Below, piece by piece: positions 28,233-39,905 of a DNA stretch of 64,000 bases. The notes beneath the pieces were generated by a model. That model did no database searches. It saw only the letters and a list, made by a program, of their open reading frames with translations, and was not told the origin of the DNA. The position numbers were made by a program, and so were the translations under genes. The DNA is from Anoplopoma fimbria (Eukaryota; Chordata; Actinopteri; Perciformes; Anoplopomatidae), in assembly GCF_027596085.1 (NCBI RefSeq), contig NC_072456.1:25464261-25528260 (forward strand). Reading direction: 5' to 3'. Position 1 is the first letter of the stretch, and the number at the start of each line of letters is the position of its first letter.

Positions 28233-28242
28233 GAAAGAAAGA
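28169..28242. repeat. (GAAA)n microsatellite
   Basis: About 18 GAAA units with one interruption near the 3' end. Confidence 0.97.
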
Positions 28243-28829
28243 TTTTGGTTTCAGGTTTTAGTGCCCCACATTCCATATGCTGAAAAGGTTTTCCATTTTG
28301 ACAAAAATGACATGAACTAGATTGATGAATTATTGTTTCAGTCAGAGAATCACAGTAAGAATAACTCTTTAACTCATAAAGAACATTAGGAAAACAGGGC
28401 AGCTTTTAAATAAATAAAAAGAAGATTGATTTAGTTATGTATTAACCCAGTTTTTTTGTCAATCTACTGCATTATATCAGTGATTAAAATAAGGACATGT
28501 GGGGTGTTGCTATCAGTCAATGAGCACATGTGTAGGCGGCAGGAGGATTAACACTTATGATGATGATCCGACATGAGAACACTACGTCTTTGTCTCAGAT
28601 AAGGGAGATATTTTGGGGCTTTTTTAAATGAATAAAACCTCAAATCCAAATCCAGTGAGCGTAATAAAAAAGGGAGTTCGACATCAATCATGTGACAGAA
28701 AGGAAGACTGGATTAACCTAATTCTCATGTTCCGGTTTTAAAAGGTTTATATGTCTGTGTGTAATGAACAATAGGTGTAATAATAGTAAGTAACTGCAAC
28801 ATGAAATGTGTTTGGTGGGTTTGTAGCTG

Positions 28830-29340
28830 TTGGTTTATCAATACGTTTTTGATCCAATCTTAACGAATGGATCGATTGCCATAAAATTTGGGTCAGATAT
28901 TCATGGTTCCCAGGGGACGAACCGCAATGACTTTGTTGATCCTCTGACTTTGCTGTCTGGAGCCACCAGGAGGCCAAAGTTTTCACTTATCCAGTAAAAT
29001 ATCTCAATATATATTACATTACATTACATTACAGTCATTTAGCAGACGCTTTTATCCAAAGCGACTTACAATCAGTAGCTCAAAGCTTATATTACATATC
29101 ATTATGTATCATTCACCCATTCACACATCTGCCCATCAGACTCTAACTAACATTCATACGTATATATATATATGAATTTGCACAAAAGTTAGGACAGATA
29201 TTCATGGTTCCCAGAGGATGTATCCCAATTATTTTGGTTATCCCCTGACTTTTCCCTTTCGTGCCACCATGAGGTTCACATTTGTGTTTTTTTAACTACT
29301 GGATTGTAATGAGACTTGGTACACACATTCAGATTTCTCG
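28830..29340 (+). mobile_element. Fish interspersed repeat interrupted by a second element
   Basis: Sequence around 28850-29000 (GATATTCATGGTTCCCAGGG...) and 29165-29340 (GATATTCATGGTTCCCAGAG...) are two copies of the same common fish repeat. Between them at 29010-29085 lies a different one: (ATTAC)n followed by AGTCATTTAGCAGACGCTTT and AAAGCGACTTACAA, a widely shared fish SINE-like sequence. Confidence 0.7.
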
Positions 29341-29767
29341 GATTTGCAGCCTAGTTTCTGAAATATTACCACTGCATGAATATGAAAAAATTAATTACCC
29401 ACTTCACACATAACGACACTCTCCCTGCTGTGTGACATAGTGTCTGTGCATGGGTGGTGAGCTGGATGGAAAAAGAGGGAGAGGAGAGCGAAGGATAGAA
29501 AAGTTAATAAATTTCACAGATGTTGGCTTCCCGTGGGGGCAACAGGTGATTATGTCATCTTCACATAAATGGCCTCTGTGTCCACCGACGCTCTCGCTCT
29601 CTCTTGTTTCTTTTGCATCCGCATGCCTTGAAATGCCTCATTTACCAACATCTCTATAAACAACATGTCTAGGTTTGTGTTTAAAGATGCTTTATACGAG
29701 ATTGGGAGCATTTCTATTGCCTCTTAACTGCTCTCAAAACGGCGACCGCTGAGCCCAGATGTCACAG

Positions 29768-30040
29768 GTTAAAGATAAGATAAGATAAAATAAGATAAGA
29801 TAATCCTTTATTAGTCCCGCAGCGGGGAAATTTGCAGGATTACAGCAGCATAGAGTATAGTGCAAACAAGAGACATAACTATAAAAACAAGATAATAAAT
29901 AATTAATAAGTAATTACACAGTAAAGAATATTAAATAAGTAAGTAAAAAATCCACAATAACTAAAATATCTAAATTATTATATATACAGACAGAATAATG
30001 ATTGTATTGCACAGATTATTTATATAATTTGTATAAACTC
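29768..30040 (+). mobile_element. Retroelement end with (GATAA)n and TCCTTTATTAGTCCCGCAGC
   Basis: A run of GATAA units is followed by TCCTTTATTAGTCCCGCAGC, a sequence common in fish genomes, and then an A-rich tail. A reverse copy of the same end is at 43430-43492. Confidence 0.75.
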
Positions 30041-31186
30041 GGTGTCCCAATCCCAACAAATTTTCTTTGAACATTCACTTCCAAATTGTACCGGTTTTCA
30101 CAACAATCAAAATATGAATTGTTTCTGCATTTACGTAGACGACTATCATGTTTTGTCCCACTCATTTTTACCTAAATGATAACACAAAACATCAACAATG
30201 CATCTGAATTCAATACAGATTTGTCTGTATGTGTGTCAGTCAGTCGATGTGTGGTTGTCAAGTCTGTTGCTATGACGCTTGTGGCTCTATCTCAATGAGC
30301 CTATGCTAAGCTAACAGTTAGCTGCCATAATGAAGACAAAGCCAATCTTCTTTTCCTACATAAAGTACCTGCACACACTGCAAGAGTACGTTATTCGGTC
30401 GTGCACAGTGGAAATAAAAGATTATATAACGACAGACATATAGCTATATGAAGCGTATTTTGCACTTTTAAGCATTCAGCTTTATTCACTAACCTAAATG
30501 CTCGTCTTTTCATATGGGCAATATAAAACCTGCATTACCTTTTTGACTTCTTCTGTAACTCCCATCAGTCCCATCATGGCCCATATGGAGGAGTACAGGT
30601 CAGGAAAGGAGCACAGGGATTTGGTTGCTCTGAACTTTTACAAGAAATCACTTTTACAGACGCAAAAAAGAAAAAAAAGTTTTATTGGTGGTTATTTCCA
30701 TTTTCTTTTGTACTGACACAGAGATCATTGTAAAAAAAACCATCATGGTTAATACAGAAACATCGAGGGGAAAAACAGAATGACATCTTGACCTTTTTTC
30801 GAATGCACACACTCGTCATCTCCACTGATGCATTCAGGCAGGTTAAGCCAATGCAGAGTGAGGATTTCTACCGGTGTCTCGTTACTTTGGAGCTTAGATG
30901 ATGGCCTGGACTCGGGAGAGACGGAGAAGAAAAGGGGGGAGGGAGGATGAAGGGAGAGCAGTGACAGGTGAGGAGGAAATGGGGTTAGACGGCTGCAGCA
31001 CACGGGCCTCTCTGATCCTTTAAGAGAACAAAATGGAGTTGGGCAACCATCTCTCTCTCTCTTTACTCCGCCTTTTTCTCTCGTCAAGGTTGCCAAAAGG
31101 GATTTCTGTCATACAGCAAAAGTTGCGTAAACCCCCGTGGATCACCTGCTTACGCAACACAAACCCTCAAACACGTATTGCTCCTA

Positions 31187-31189
<3 letters not shown>

Positions 31190-31228
<39 letters not shown>

Positions 31229-31334
31229 AAAAAAACATTCTCCACCAGTGCAGAACCACCAAGGGAGCCAGAATCCAGCTCGGTCCCTCTGGCTGCGATC
31301 CAGAAGCTGCTGCCTGATTTACTGGACATCCATG

Positions 31335-31389
<55 letters not shown>
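31190..31389. repeat. (CA)n and (TG)n microsatellite pair
   Basis: CA run 31190-31224 and TG run 31337-31389, about 110 bp apart and complementary. Confidence 0.95.
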
Positions 31390-31390
<1 letters not shown>

Positions 31391-33094
31391 AGTTGTGTCA
31401 TCCTGCAGCGATCCAACTGTGAGCTCAGCACTCAGGGACCATGCATCTGCCTCGCTGACAACAAGCTGGATACCTGCGCCAGACGTTCGGCCCATCCATC
31501 GTCCTCGTAAAGATGTGATGTGCACGCTGAGGAATTTACTGGAAAACCTGCGTATTCAGGTCGAAAGCTGTAATTTGACAATAAAGAGTAAAGCGCGAAT
31601 TACAGATTGTAAAGTTTATGATTCAGTTCAGTTTTTGGTCTTTCTCTGCTCTTTTTCTGCAGCTCGCTTTAAGGTTTCATAAGGTCAGACATGACTCGCC
31701 AGAGAAAACGTGATTGAGTATGTAACAAAACTCCCCAAAACCCGTCCATCATCAGCTAAAATCTGCTCCAAGATTATGTACATGCATGTGTGCATGTGTT
31801 TTTTTATGTTTGTGTTTTATGCATGTGTGTCTCCATTCTGGCCTAGCTTAACACTTCAAATCTCTGTGGAGAATTTTGGAATATCTTTGTGGTGAATCCC
31901 CCCACATGTGATCCAAATTCTCAAAAGTCTAATTTACACCACATTGTTCTCAAAGGAGCTCCAAATGTCTCTGACCTAAAGTGTTTTTAAGCACATGCAC
32001 ACACATACAGTGACTCAGCCATTAGTAAATGACAGCTGACAGAGAAAAAAAGTGGTTTGTGTATTAAATGTGTTATATTAATGATGTTAGATAGAGATTT
32101 TGGTAATGTGTTACTTTTAGTTAATAGACAGGAATCAGCTTTGTTTTGATAAAATATTTGAAAATCTGTGATGAATGATGGTAGTTGGATCAAATGTGAG
32201 AGGTTTTAATGTAACTGTTAATGTATATTTTATTGGGGTACTTTGAGAGATTAAAGACTATTTTGAACATTTAACAACACTGTTATATTGCTAGTTAATT
32301 GTCATTATTTTGAATAGTCAATGGCAAAGAGACATTCCATGAATTTCTTGAAAATGTCATCTGGTTTTAAAAATGGGCAGCTATTCCTTTAGATGTTCTT
32401 GTTAAAAAATATTCCTATTAGTTGCTTCATTTTTTTGTAACATTGTGCCAACCAACCCCAAATCATGGCACAACATGACTTTAATCACAAATCACCTCAT
32501 TTTAGTAAACATGTGTGAACATTAAAACATATTTATTTATAACGGAGAACTTAATATTTAATTTGCTGCTGGAGGACTTTGCGGTGCCGTTCAGCCATTC
32601 AGACCTGTGAGTACAACAACACACAACCCCTATGGATCTGAACGCCAACATCCACTTTGTTGCCTAGCGACAAAGTAATGTGTACACCTCTACACGTTGT
32701 GTAAAAAACATATAAAGTGGTAGAAAAAGTCTATATTTAGCTGTAATATGTGCAGCAGCTGTTGAATATATAGTGTTTACGTGTCCACTTTGTTTTATTG
32801 TACCGTTGATACCAAAATACCTTTTTAGCTCGTTTTATTCATGGCCATATATAGTTCTGTTGCCAGGGCAATAGCTTTGGTCCGAGTTAACTTCCTGTTA
32901 GTTACTACATTAACAAACATAGCAACAGGAAATACAAAGGAGCCCATTTAAAGTGTTTATGTTGTCAAGTTTTAAAAGGTCTAATGTTGATCCTTTTTGT
33001 GAAATAGAGTCTGTTTCTTTTCTGAGGCTACAATAAAGAGGGCAGTTGTATATTAATGGATGGATGATGTTTTAAAAAGTGGAAAGAGTGTTAG

Positions 33095-33233
33095 ACTGGA
33101 CGTATGGTAGGGGATAGTCTTAATAACCATCATATGTACGCTGATGACTTAGTCTCCTTATTGCTTTGACTTACAGCAACTGGTCAGAGTCTGTTCAAGT
33201 TATGGTGTGAAGAGAGTTATGTTTGATAAAGCA
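33095..33233 (+). mobile_element. Decayed non-LTR reverse transcriptase fragment
   Basis: At 33133-33155 one frame reads MYADDLV, the catalytic Y-A-D-D box with its usual context. After a stop and a shift of frame, 33189-33231 reads VCSSYGVKRVMFDK, which fits the L-x-V-C-S-x-Y-G-V block downstream of that box in fish LINE reverse transcriptases. The fragment is about 130 bp and broken. It runs directly into the 36-bp array. Confidence 0.7.
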
Positions 33234-33800
33234 ACAGTACTCTCAATTGAGTACTATTTATTTAAAGTAACAGTACTTTCACTTGAGTACAATTTATTTA
33301 TAGAAACAGTACTTTTACTTGAGTAAAATGTATTTAAAGCAACATTACTTTCAGTTAAGGACAATTTTTTTAAGTAACAGTACCTTTACTTGTGTACAAT
33401 TTATTTAAAGCAACAGTACTTTCACTTGAGGACTATTTATTTAAAGTAACAGTACTTTCACTTGAGGACTATTTATTTAAAGAAACAGTACCTTTACTTG
33501 TGTACAATTTGTTTAAAGTAACAGTACTTTCACTTGAGGACTATTTATTTAAAGTAACAGAACTTTCACTTGAGGACTATTTATTTAAAGTAACAGTACT
33601 TTCACTTGAGGACTATTTATTTAAAGTAACATTACTTTTACTTTTGTGAAATCTCTTTAAAGCAACAGTACTTTTACTTGAGCACAATTTATTGAAAGCA
33701 ACAATATTTGTACATGAGAAATATGTATTTATAGCAAACGGTACTTTAACTTGAGTATGATTTCTTTTAACGTATCCTTATTTTAGTTGAGTACAATATT
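33232..33800. repeat. 36-bp minisatellite
   Basis: A 36-bp unit (TAACAGTACTTTCACTTGAG followed by GACTATTTATTTAAAG) is repeated about 15 times with variation, cleanest at 33400-33640. Because 36 is a multiple of three, an open frame of 12-residue repeats (VTVLSLEDYLFK) results. That frame is not a gene. Confidence 0.93.
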
Positions 33801-33810
33801 GTAGCACTCT

Positions 33811-33880
33811 TTCCACCTCTGGTATTTGGTCATAAACCAAAGTATTAGATACATTTTTACCTGATGATGCTACTAAATGA
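33811..33880 (-). mobile_element. Fragment of a fish interspersed repeat
   Basis: TGGTATTTGGTCATAAACCA is the reverse complement of a word found in the common repeat also present at 28850-29340. Confidence 0.5.
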
Positions 33881-34974
33881 AAAAGTAGTCACTTCGTTTT
33901 CTGTGAACCATGAATGCGAACCAAAGCTTGAGCAAAGGAATCTAAAAGAAAGGAGCAGACGGAGAGAGGGGTGACGTACAGAAACAGATGAGGGTTGGGG
34001 TGACCAAACGGGACTGAGCAAAGGCCTTCACGGCAGATTTCACGCTCGTCTCTGCTTGGCCCACAGTTCATGTTCTCCCAGGAAACCCATTCCCACACTG
34101 TGTTGTTGTTCTCCAATCTATGACCCACTCACAAAACTATCTGACCACTATTCACACTTCGGACTTACAGGAACTGAACCCCCCCCCCACAAACGTTTCA
34201 CCTCTGACACTTTTTATTCCCCCTCCTGATGTGTGAAGATGCAACACGCACAGTAAAAAGGAAGTGAGTCAAACACTGACACAAAGAGACACAGAGACCA
34301 CTTTCACCGCACACTTGTGGCTAAAGAGCAATGCGGAGGTGTGGCTCACGGCGCTGCAAATTGTCCGCGGCCAGATGCTCGTCTGCTGTCCTTCTGCGGC
34401 CTGGAGAGCAACAACATAATGCCCTCCTATGAGAGGGAACAATAAGTGTCAGTGGATGTTTTATGGGCTCTCTGAGAGACACCGTGTCAATGATGTCTTT
34501 ATTGGCTTCACATGTCGAGCAGCCTCATTCCTGAATGAGAAGAGAAATCTGCTGCTCTGACAACTTAACTGCCGACACTGGGGGAAAACAATTGTGTTGA
34601 TTTGCTATTTGAGGAGGCGCGCTCTCCGGATGCTGGCTTTGTCCTCTTCTGTGTTCAGCCAAATATTATTTTAGATGCAACATGGTTACTATAAACAAAG
34701 CAGATCCGTACTTACTCCAAATACCAAGTGTTTTTATTGTTGCAGACTAACAGGATGTTGCTGATTGCTTTGTTTGTGATGGAACAATGGAACGTCGCCA
34801 TCTCTCTATCTTTCGTTCTTTAGCTTCTCTCTCTCTCTGTTGTTATTTTCATATCTAGTCGTTCCACACCTGTCCACTAGGCGCCCTCAGTGAGCTCATC
34901 ACCTGCTTGCACTGCTGTAGGCTGCATGTCTTCAGTTAACAAGTCTTGATTCTAATATCCTACACAGAGAATAT

Positions 34975-35915
34975 ATCCCATTTGTGTAGCCTTCATTCTG
35001 GACTATAATTAAATTGTATCAGTCTTGTTTTTTTTATTTTCTCACCATTGAGAGACGTGTCTAAATGTTTATCTTGGAACATGTTTTTAATTGTGAGAGG
35101 ATTTAACTTCATCCCTGTGTTATTTGGGAAGATTTGATATTTATGTGGACATTTAATACTGTTTAGTCATAGTATATTACGTCAGCAAACGTCATGAAAA
35201 AGTCATATAGTATGTCATAGAAATGTAAAAAAAAGTATAATATAGTAGGAGATAAAAAAAATCATTAAAAATATCACAGTGTATGTGGACATTGGATACT
35301 GTTTAGTCAGAGCATAGTATGTCAAAAATAGTGATGAAAAAGTCATAGTATAGTGTCATAAAATGACAAATAAATCAAATGTTTAGAGCATTCATTTATG
35401 TGGACATTAAATACTGTTTTGTAATAGTATAGCATGTAGCAAAAAGTCATTCAAAATTCAAAGTACAGTATGGCATCAAAATGTCATGAAAACCTCATAG
35501 TATAGTATGTGATGAAAAAAGTAATAAAAAAAAGTCACAATAAAGTATGTTTATAAAAAATAAAAATAAAAAATCCCATTTTTGTGGCCGAAATTCTGGT
35601 CTGTAATACAATTACTCACATACACGTACAGGTTTGTAATTGTGAGAGGATTAACTTTTTTATTATTTGGGGGAGTTTTCATATTTATGTGTACATTTAT
35701 TAGTTTAGCCATAATATAGTGTGTGCACTTTTTTTTATTAAAAAGTCATTGGTCTTAAAAACGGAAAAAAACAACTCATAATATAGTATGTTATGAAACT
35801 GACAAATACATCACATTTCTGTGGCCTACATTCTGGACTGTAATACAGTTACTCACTTGTTATCAGTCTGGTCAACAAAGGGAAGTTTCATATATATGTG
35901 GAAATGTAATACTGT
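34975..35915. repeat. Diverged tandem or dispersed blocks
   Basis: TTTATGTGGACATTTAATAC and variants appear near 35139, 35281, 35395, 35683 and 35880. Blocks like CATTCTGGACTGTAATACAG appear near 34990, 35590 and 35828. Words such as GTCATAGTATAGT recur between them. This is an old, strongly diverged repeat cluster of unknown family. Confidence 0.65.
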
Positions 35916-36867
35916 TTATGGAACATCATCCATCTGGCCAAACAATGTATCCTCAGGACAGTATCTTTCACTGGAACATCAACCAATGACACACTTAATA
36001 TCCCACAATACAATGCTTCCCCAGAAGATGCACTCATTTCTTGATAACTTGGATGTCCTTCAAGGCCAGCTGTCCTGTGTTAAGGGAGTGATACAGGATT
36101 CAGAAGGAAAGGAGGGGATGATGTAGACGGCGTAAAGGAAAGGAAATATTAAGGAGGTAAACAGTTGGCAGGTGTTGCATCACATCTTCAAAGGATCTGA
36201 AGTGTCACGTTGTGGAACTTCAACGTTATTAAAGAAGGAAAATGTGAAGATTTATGAGGTGCGTACCTCCCTCAATCTCACCCTTTTCTCTCAAAGCAGG
36301 GCACTCGTTGGGGGTTTCATATTGTTATTTCCCTCCTCCCCCTCTTCATGTACCTTCATCACAACTCCTCTAGCTCCTCTGCCTCCCACTTCTCGTCATC
36401 CCAACATCTGGTTTCAATCTCAAACCGAGATTACAGACGTAAGCACCGCGTCAACGTGAATCCCCCCCCATATCAACCCCACGTCCTCTCGTTACGCTGT
36501 GATGCTCATTTCCAGGCAACCCTGACTGACCGAGCACTGGGGATTATCCTTATTATTATTTGTATTACTATACTAACTCGTAAAGAAAGTAACAGATTAT
36601 ATGTTTCCCAGCTGAGCATTAAAGGAGGAGAAGAGCAAAGATACCGGGGTCGATAAACAGCAGGACGCTGACCGTGACCCTCCAGAGGTCAGAGGTCAGG
36701 GAGATCATGTGTTAGAGGTCGGAGGTTAACAGGTAGCACGGAGCATTTAGGGGATGAAAGGTAAAAAGGTTGTTTATGGCGGCTGCAGAGGAGGACACAG
36801 AGAGGACATCCCTCTATCTCACAGAGGAGATCTGTCTGTCTCTGCTCCCCGCTGTGACCACGCTCTC

Positions 36868-37016
36868 TGCTGTCTGTCTGCTGTCTGTCTGCTGTCTGTC
36901 TGCTCTGTCTGCTGTCTGTCTGCTCTGTCTGCTGTCTGTCTGCTGTCTGTCTGCTGTCTGTCTGCTCTGTCTGTCTGCTGTCTGTCTGCTCTGTCTACTG
37001 TCTGCTGTCTGTCTGA
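36868..37016. repeat. CTGTCTG-type satellite, ~150 bp
   Basis: Repeats of GCTGTCTGTCT and GCTCTGTCT in alternating order, with higher-order units of about 20-30 bp. Confidence 0.93.
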
Positions 37017-37234
37017 TTCTCTGTATCCGTCAATGTCCTCCACACCCATGGACCAACAGTATAGGGCTTGGCAGTACGGCCTGAAATTGATAACACGTTA
37101 TCATTTTTAAGCGTGGACGGTAATGGAACATGTCAAGGTGTAATCGTTTTTTACAAAAATGTAAATATTTAATGCTTCCGAAGGGGAAGAGCAGTGGTAC
37201 GGCAACTGCATGGCATTATTACAAGCATCCCAAA

Positions 37235-37760
37235 GACAATTTAAACAGACAAAAAATATTTTTACTTCGTTATAGTCATCTATACTGTTTTTTCCCTCCA
37301 GAAAACATGCAATTCAATATATAGGAAATAAATGATCGTATTTTTAATAAAAAAACTTGAAATTGGTAGCTTTAATGATGTTTAATTATGATAAGCTGCT
37401 TAGAGTTAAACATAACATAATTCATTTCCAATATTTCATATCGCTGTGAAAACATCTTCAAACAACTTTATTTATTCAAGTTTCTCACCAAAAACTGCAT
37501 TTTACAAGATAACATTTGAACACATTATGATAACGTTATAATTAACCTTTGCCCAATGCTGGTTTGTACTTAACGACGCCTGAACGCACCATAATGTACC
37601 TGAATGGAACCTCCATTGAAAAGCCGTTAGCAGTGCTGCTAACGTTAACTAGCTCTCCTCCAGCTGATTTCAACATAGATAAGTTGTTTACAAAGTAGCA
37701 TTATCAGGGTTTGACAACTAGAAAGATTTAATGCCAATCTCCTGATCGCATATTTTTACT
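37235..37760 (-). repeat. ~500-bp repeat, copy A (reverse)
   Basis: Its reverse complement aligns with 42905-43410: GGAGAGCTAGTTAACGTTAG against GGAGAGCTAGTAACGTTAGC, then AATGTGTTCAAATGTTATCT against GATGTGTTCAAGTGTAATCT, then GTGAGAAACTTGAATAAAT and, farther on, TATAGATGACTAT in both. Family unknown. Confidence 0.75.
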
Positions 37761-39654
37761 GAATATCGGCCGAAAACAATCAAGGATAAAACTTTATTTC
37801 TCACTATATATAAATAATCCATGGGTCACGGATCAACAACAGTCCGTTACACCACTAGAGCCAATTTATTCTTCTCGTCTTTACTTGTCAAGGGATAATA
37901 AACAGAGATTTTGCCGTAATTTTTGTGATAAAAATGTATTTCCATTATTTACATCGTGCTTACAATTGAGTCATCAAATAGATTTTCCGTTGTCAAAATC
38001 AGCACAGGCCAATGTTTACATCCAAACCCTTCTCTTTTCTTGCTCCATGTCTCTTGTCTCATACAGCTTTGGGATGAGAACAGATTTGTTTCCTCAAGTG
38101 GAAACATTTCTCACTCCAGTTGACCATTCTTCACCTCAATATGTACATCCTCGAAAACAAATTTGTCTTTCCAATGACTTAGTTCCACCTTTCTTAACTT
38201 TTCCAACCAGTGTAAACTTTACTTTACATTTACATGATTTCTGCTTTGAAGGCTCTTCTACCTGACCAAGAAATATGAGTTTCTTAGGATGTGGTTCTGG
38301 ATTAACTGAGGATAAACTGAGATCATGGAGGTGTCTGCTTGTGGGTACAGGATTGGGTGGGGGAGTGTTTCCAGTTCCAGAGGGTCCCAGGGTTTATGCT
38401 GACGCTGACAGGGGAAAGGTTCAGAGTGTGTGTCCAGGTTAGGGCTCCGGTCCAGCTGGGTAACGTCCTGTTTCTCTCCCTGCTGGCAGCAGCTGTGGTC
38501 ACAAACCCCACAATCCCTCATTCATACACCAGCACGCAGTTTCTACATATTCAGGACTGAGCCAGAGCTCCAGAGTCTGTCTGTTACCCTAAAAGAAAGA
38601 GACACAGAGGCGGACTCTGAGAGACCCTTAACTCGGGTAGAACCGAGGCCACGTTCCCAGCAGAGTGTGTGTTTAAACTTCTTTATATTTAACCGTCACA
38701 GAAGCACCATTTATGCAGCGTGACTGTGGGTGTGAAATATGAATTGTGATCTGCAGTGAGCCTCAGAGTGATTTACACAGATCTCAGTGTCTCTGACAGT
38801 TTGTTACAGCTGCTATAAAACCAAAATGCCTCTCCAGACAGTTTGACTTCAGTTTAAAGTCAAAGCTTAAGTTGTCGTATAAGTCTGTCTGCGTGTGTGC
38901 TCAAAATGTTCTGCATGGAGGAACAAGTCAGATTTTTATTTTTTACCATTGTCACTTCCTGTCGGCTGTGACTGAATGTTCTGTTTCAAAGACTTAACAC
39001 CCACACACACAATTTGCAATGAATGTATGGATCAAAGGAGCTGCTATCCACATGTGTTGTTCCAGAGAGGTTCAAGAAAAACCAAACATAATGAAACACA
39101 TTCAATGAGAACACTTGTGTAAACTGAGATAAAACAGCCAAGCAGTTGAGTCACCAAACCGCTCAATTTGTTGAGCAATTTGAAGGCTTGCAACTCAAAA
39201 ACATGGCAACAGCGGTGATTGAACATGCTGCAGATGGTTGCTCCCGTGAATTCTGCTACATTTTTCTCTTTATTTGTTGTTATATCGTGTTTATCAGTAA
39301 TGGCATATGACATAATGCATTCATCAACATCAGAAAAAGAAGCGTGGGGGATTAAGTAAGACGGTCACCGCCAAATGTCCGACCAACAGCCACACCTGAC
39401 GGACCAAACGCCACCAAACTTCCCCAGAAGGCAGAGCCAAGAGGCAAGCTAAGCTAACTGAGGCTTCTCCACTACCCAGCATGCTCTTGGCTGTCTGATG
39501 TCCAGTCGCAAAGAAATAAGATGGATCAAAGCAGCGGGAGGTCGCTGACTGTTGAGCCCACATCTTCACAGAGACCTGGATCCATCGTGGACCAGGATCC
39601 ATCTGCATTTGATGGGCGGACAGCAGGACAGAGCACAGGACTCTGTGTTTACGT

Positions 39655-39905
39655 CATGGTGCTTGGTGCTCAAACACATTCAAGGTTGATGGACAATGTT
39701 TTCCTCATGTTGAATTTTTAATGTGAAGATGTCTGCCATATTATCTGCACAGAGAATTGTTTTTGTTGCTGCTGTTTACATTTTTATGATGCGATTAAAA
39801 AAAAAAAGAAGCACCACAGGAATGTACTACTGATTTTGGTTTTTTTTGTTTGTCATGTGTTTGTTTCGCTGTGCTGTGTTGCATAACGACAATAAATGAT
39901 CCTGT
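39655..39905 (+). mobile_element. Dispersed ~250-bp repeat, copy 2
   Basis: GTCATGGTGCTTGGTGCTCA... to CGACAATAAATGATCCTG; homologous to 27240-27500 and in the same orientation. Confidence 0.65.

Larger units (their letters stand above)
24391..33090. other. Intergenic, no gene seen
   Basis: I see no exon with family homology on either strand. It holds repeat copies at 24535-24925, 27240-27500, 28830-29340 and 29768-30040, a (GAAA)n tract at 28169-28242, and CA and TG tracts at 31190-31224 and 31337-31389. The GC-richer unique stretch 25640-25900 may be regulatory. Open frames here are short, and some run through microsatellites. Confidence 0.7.

Noticed and set aside
31240..31510. GC-richer frames around the CA/TG pair at 31.2-31.5 kb that look exon-like
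   Set aside because: The frames depend on reading through the TG run; no family similarity and no consistent splice sites.
33392..33649. Open frame of regular 12-residue repeats (VTVLSLEDYLFK)
   Set aside because: It is a by-product of a 36-bp minisatellite whose period is a multiple of three. The copies vary as noncoding DNA does, and no gene structure surrounds it.
37885..38265. 126-codon open frame on the plus strand
   Set aside because: AT-rich intergenic sequence, no recognisable family, no codon bias or splice signals.
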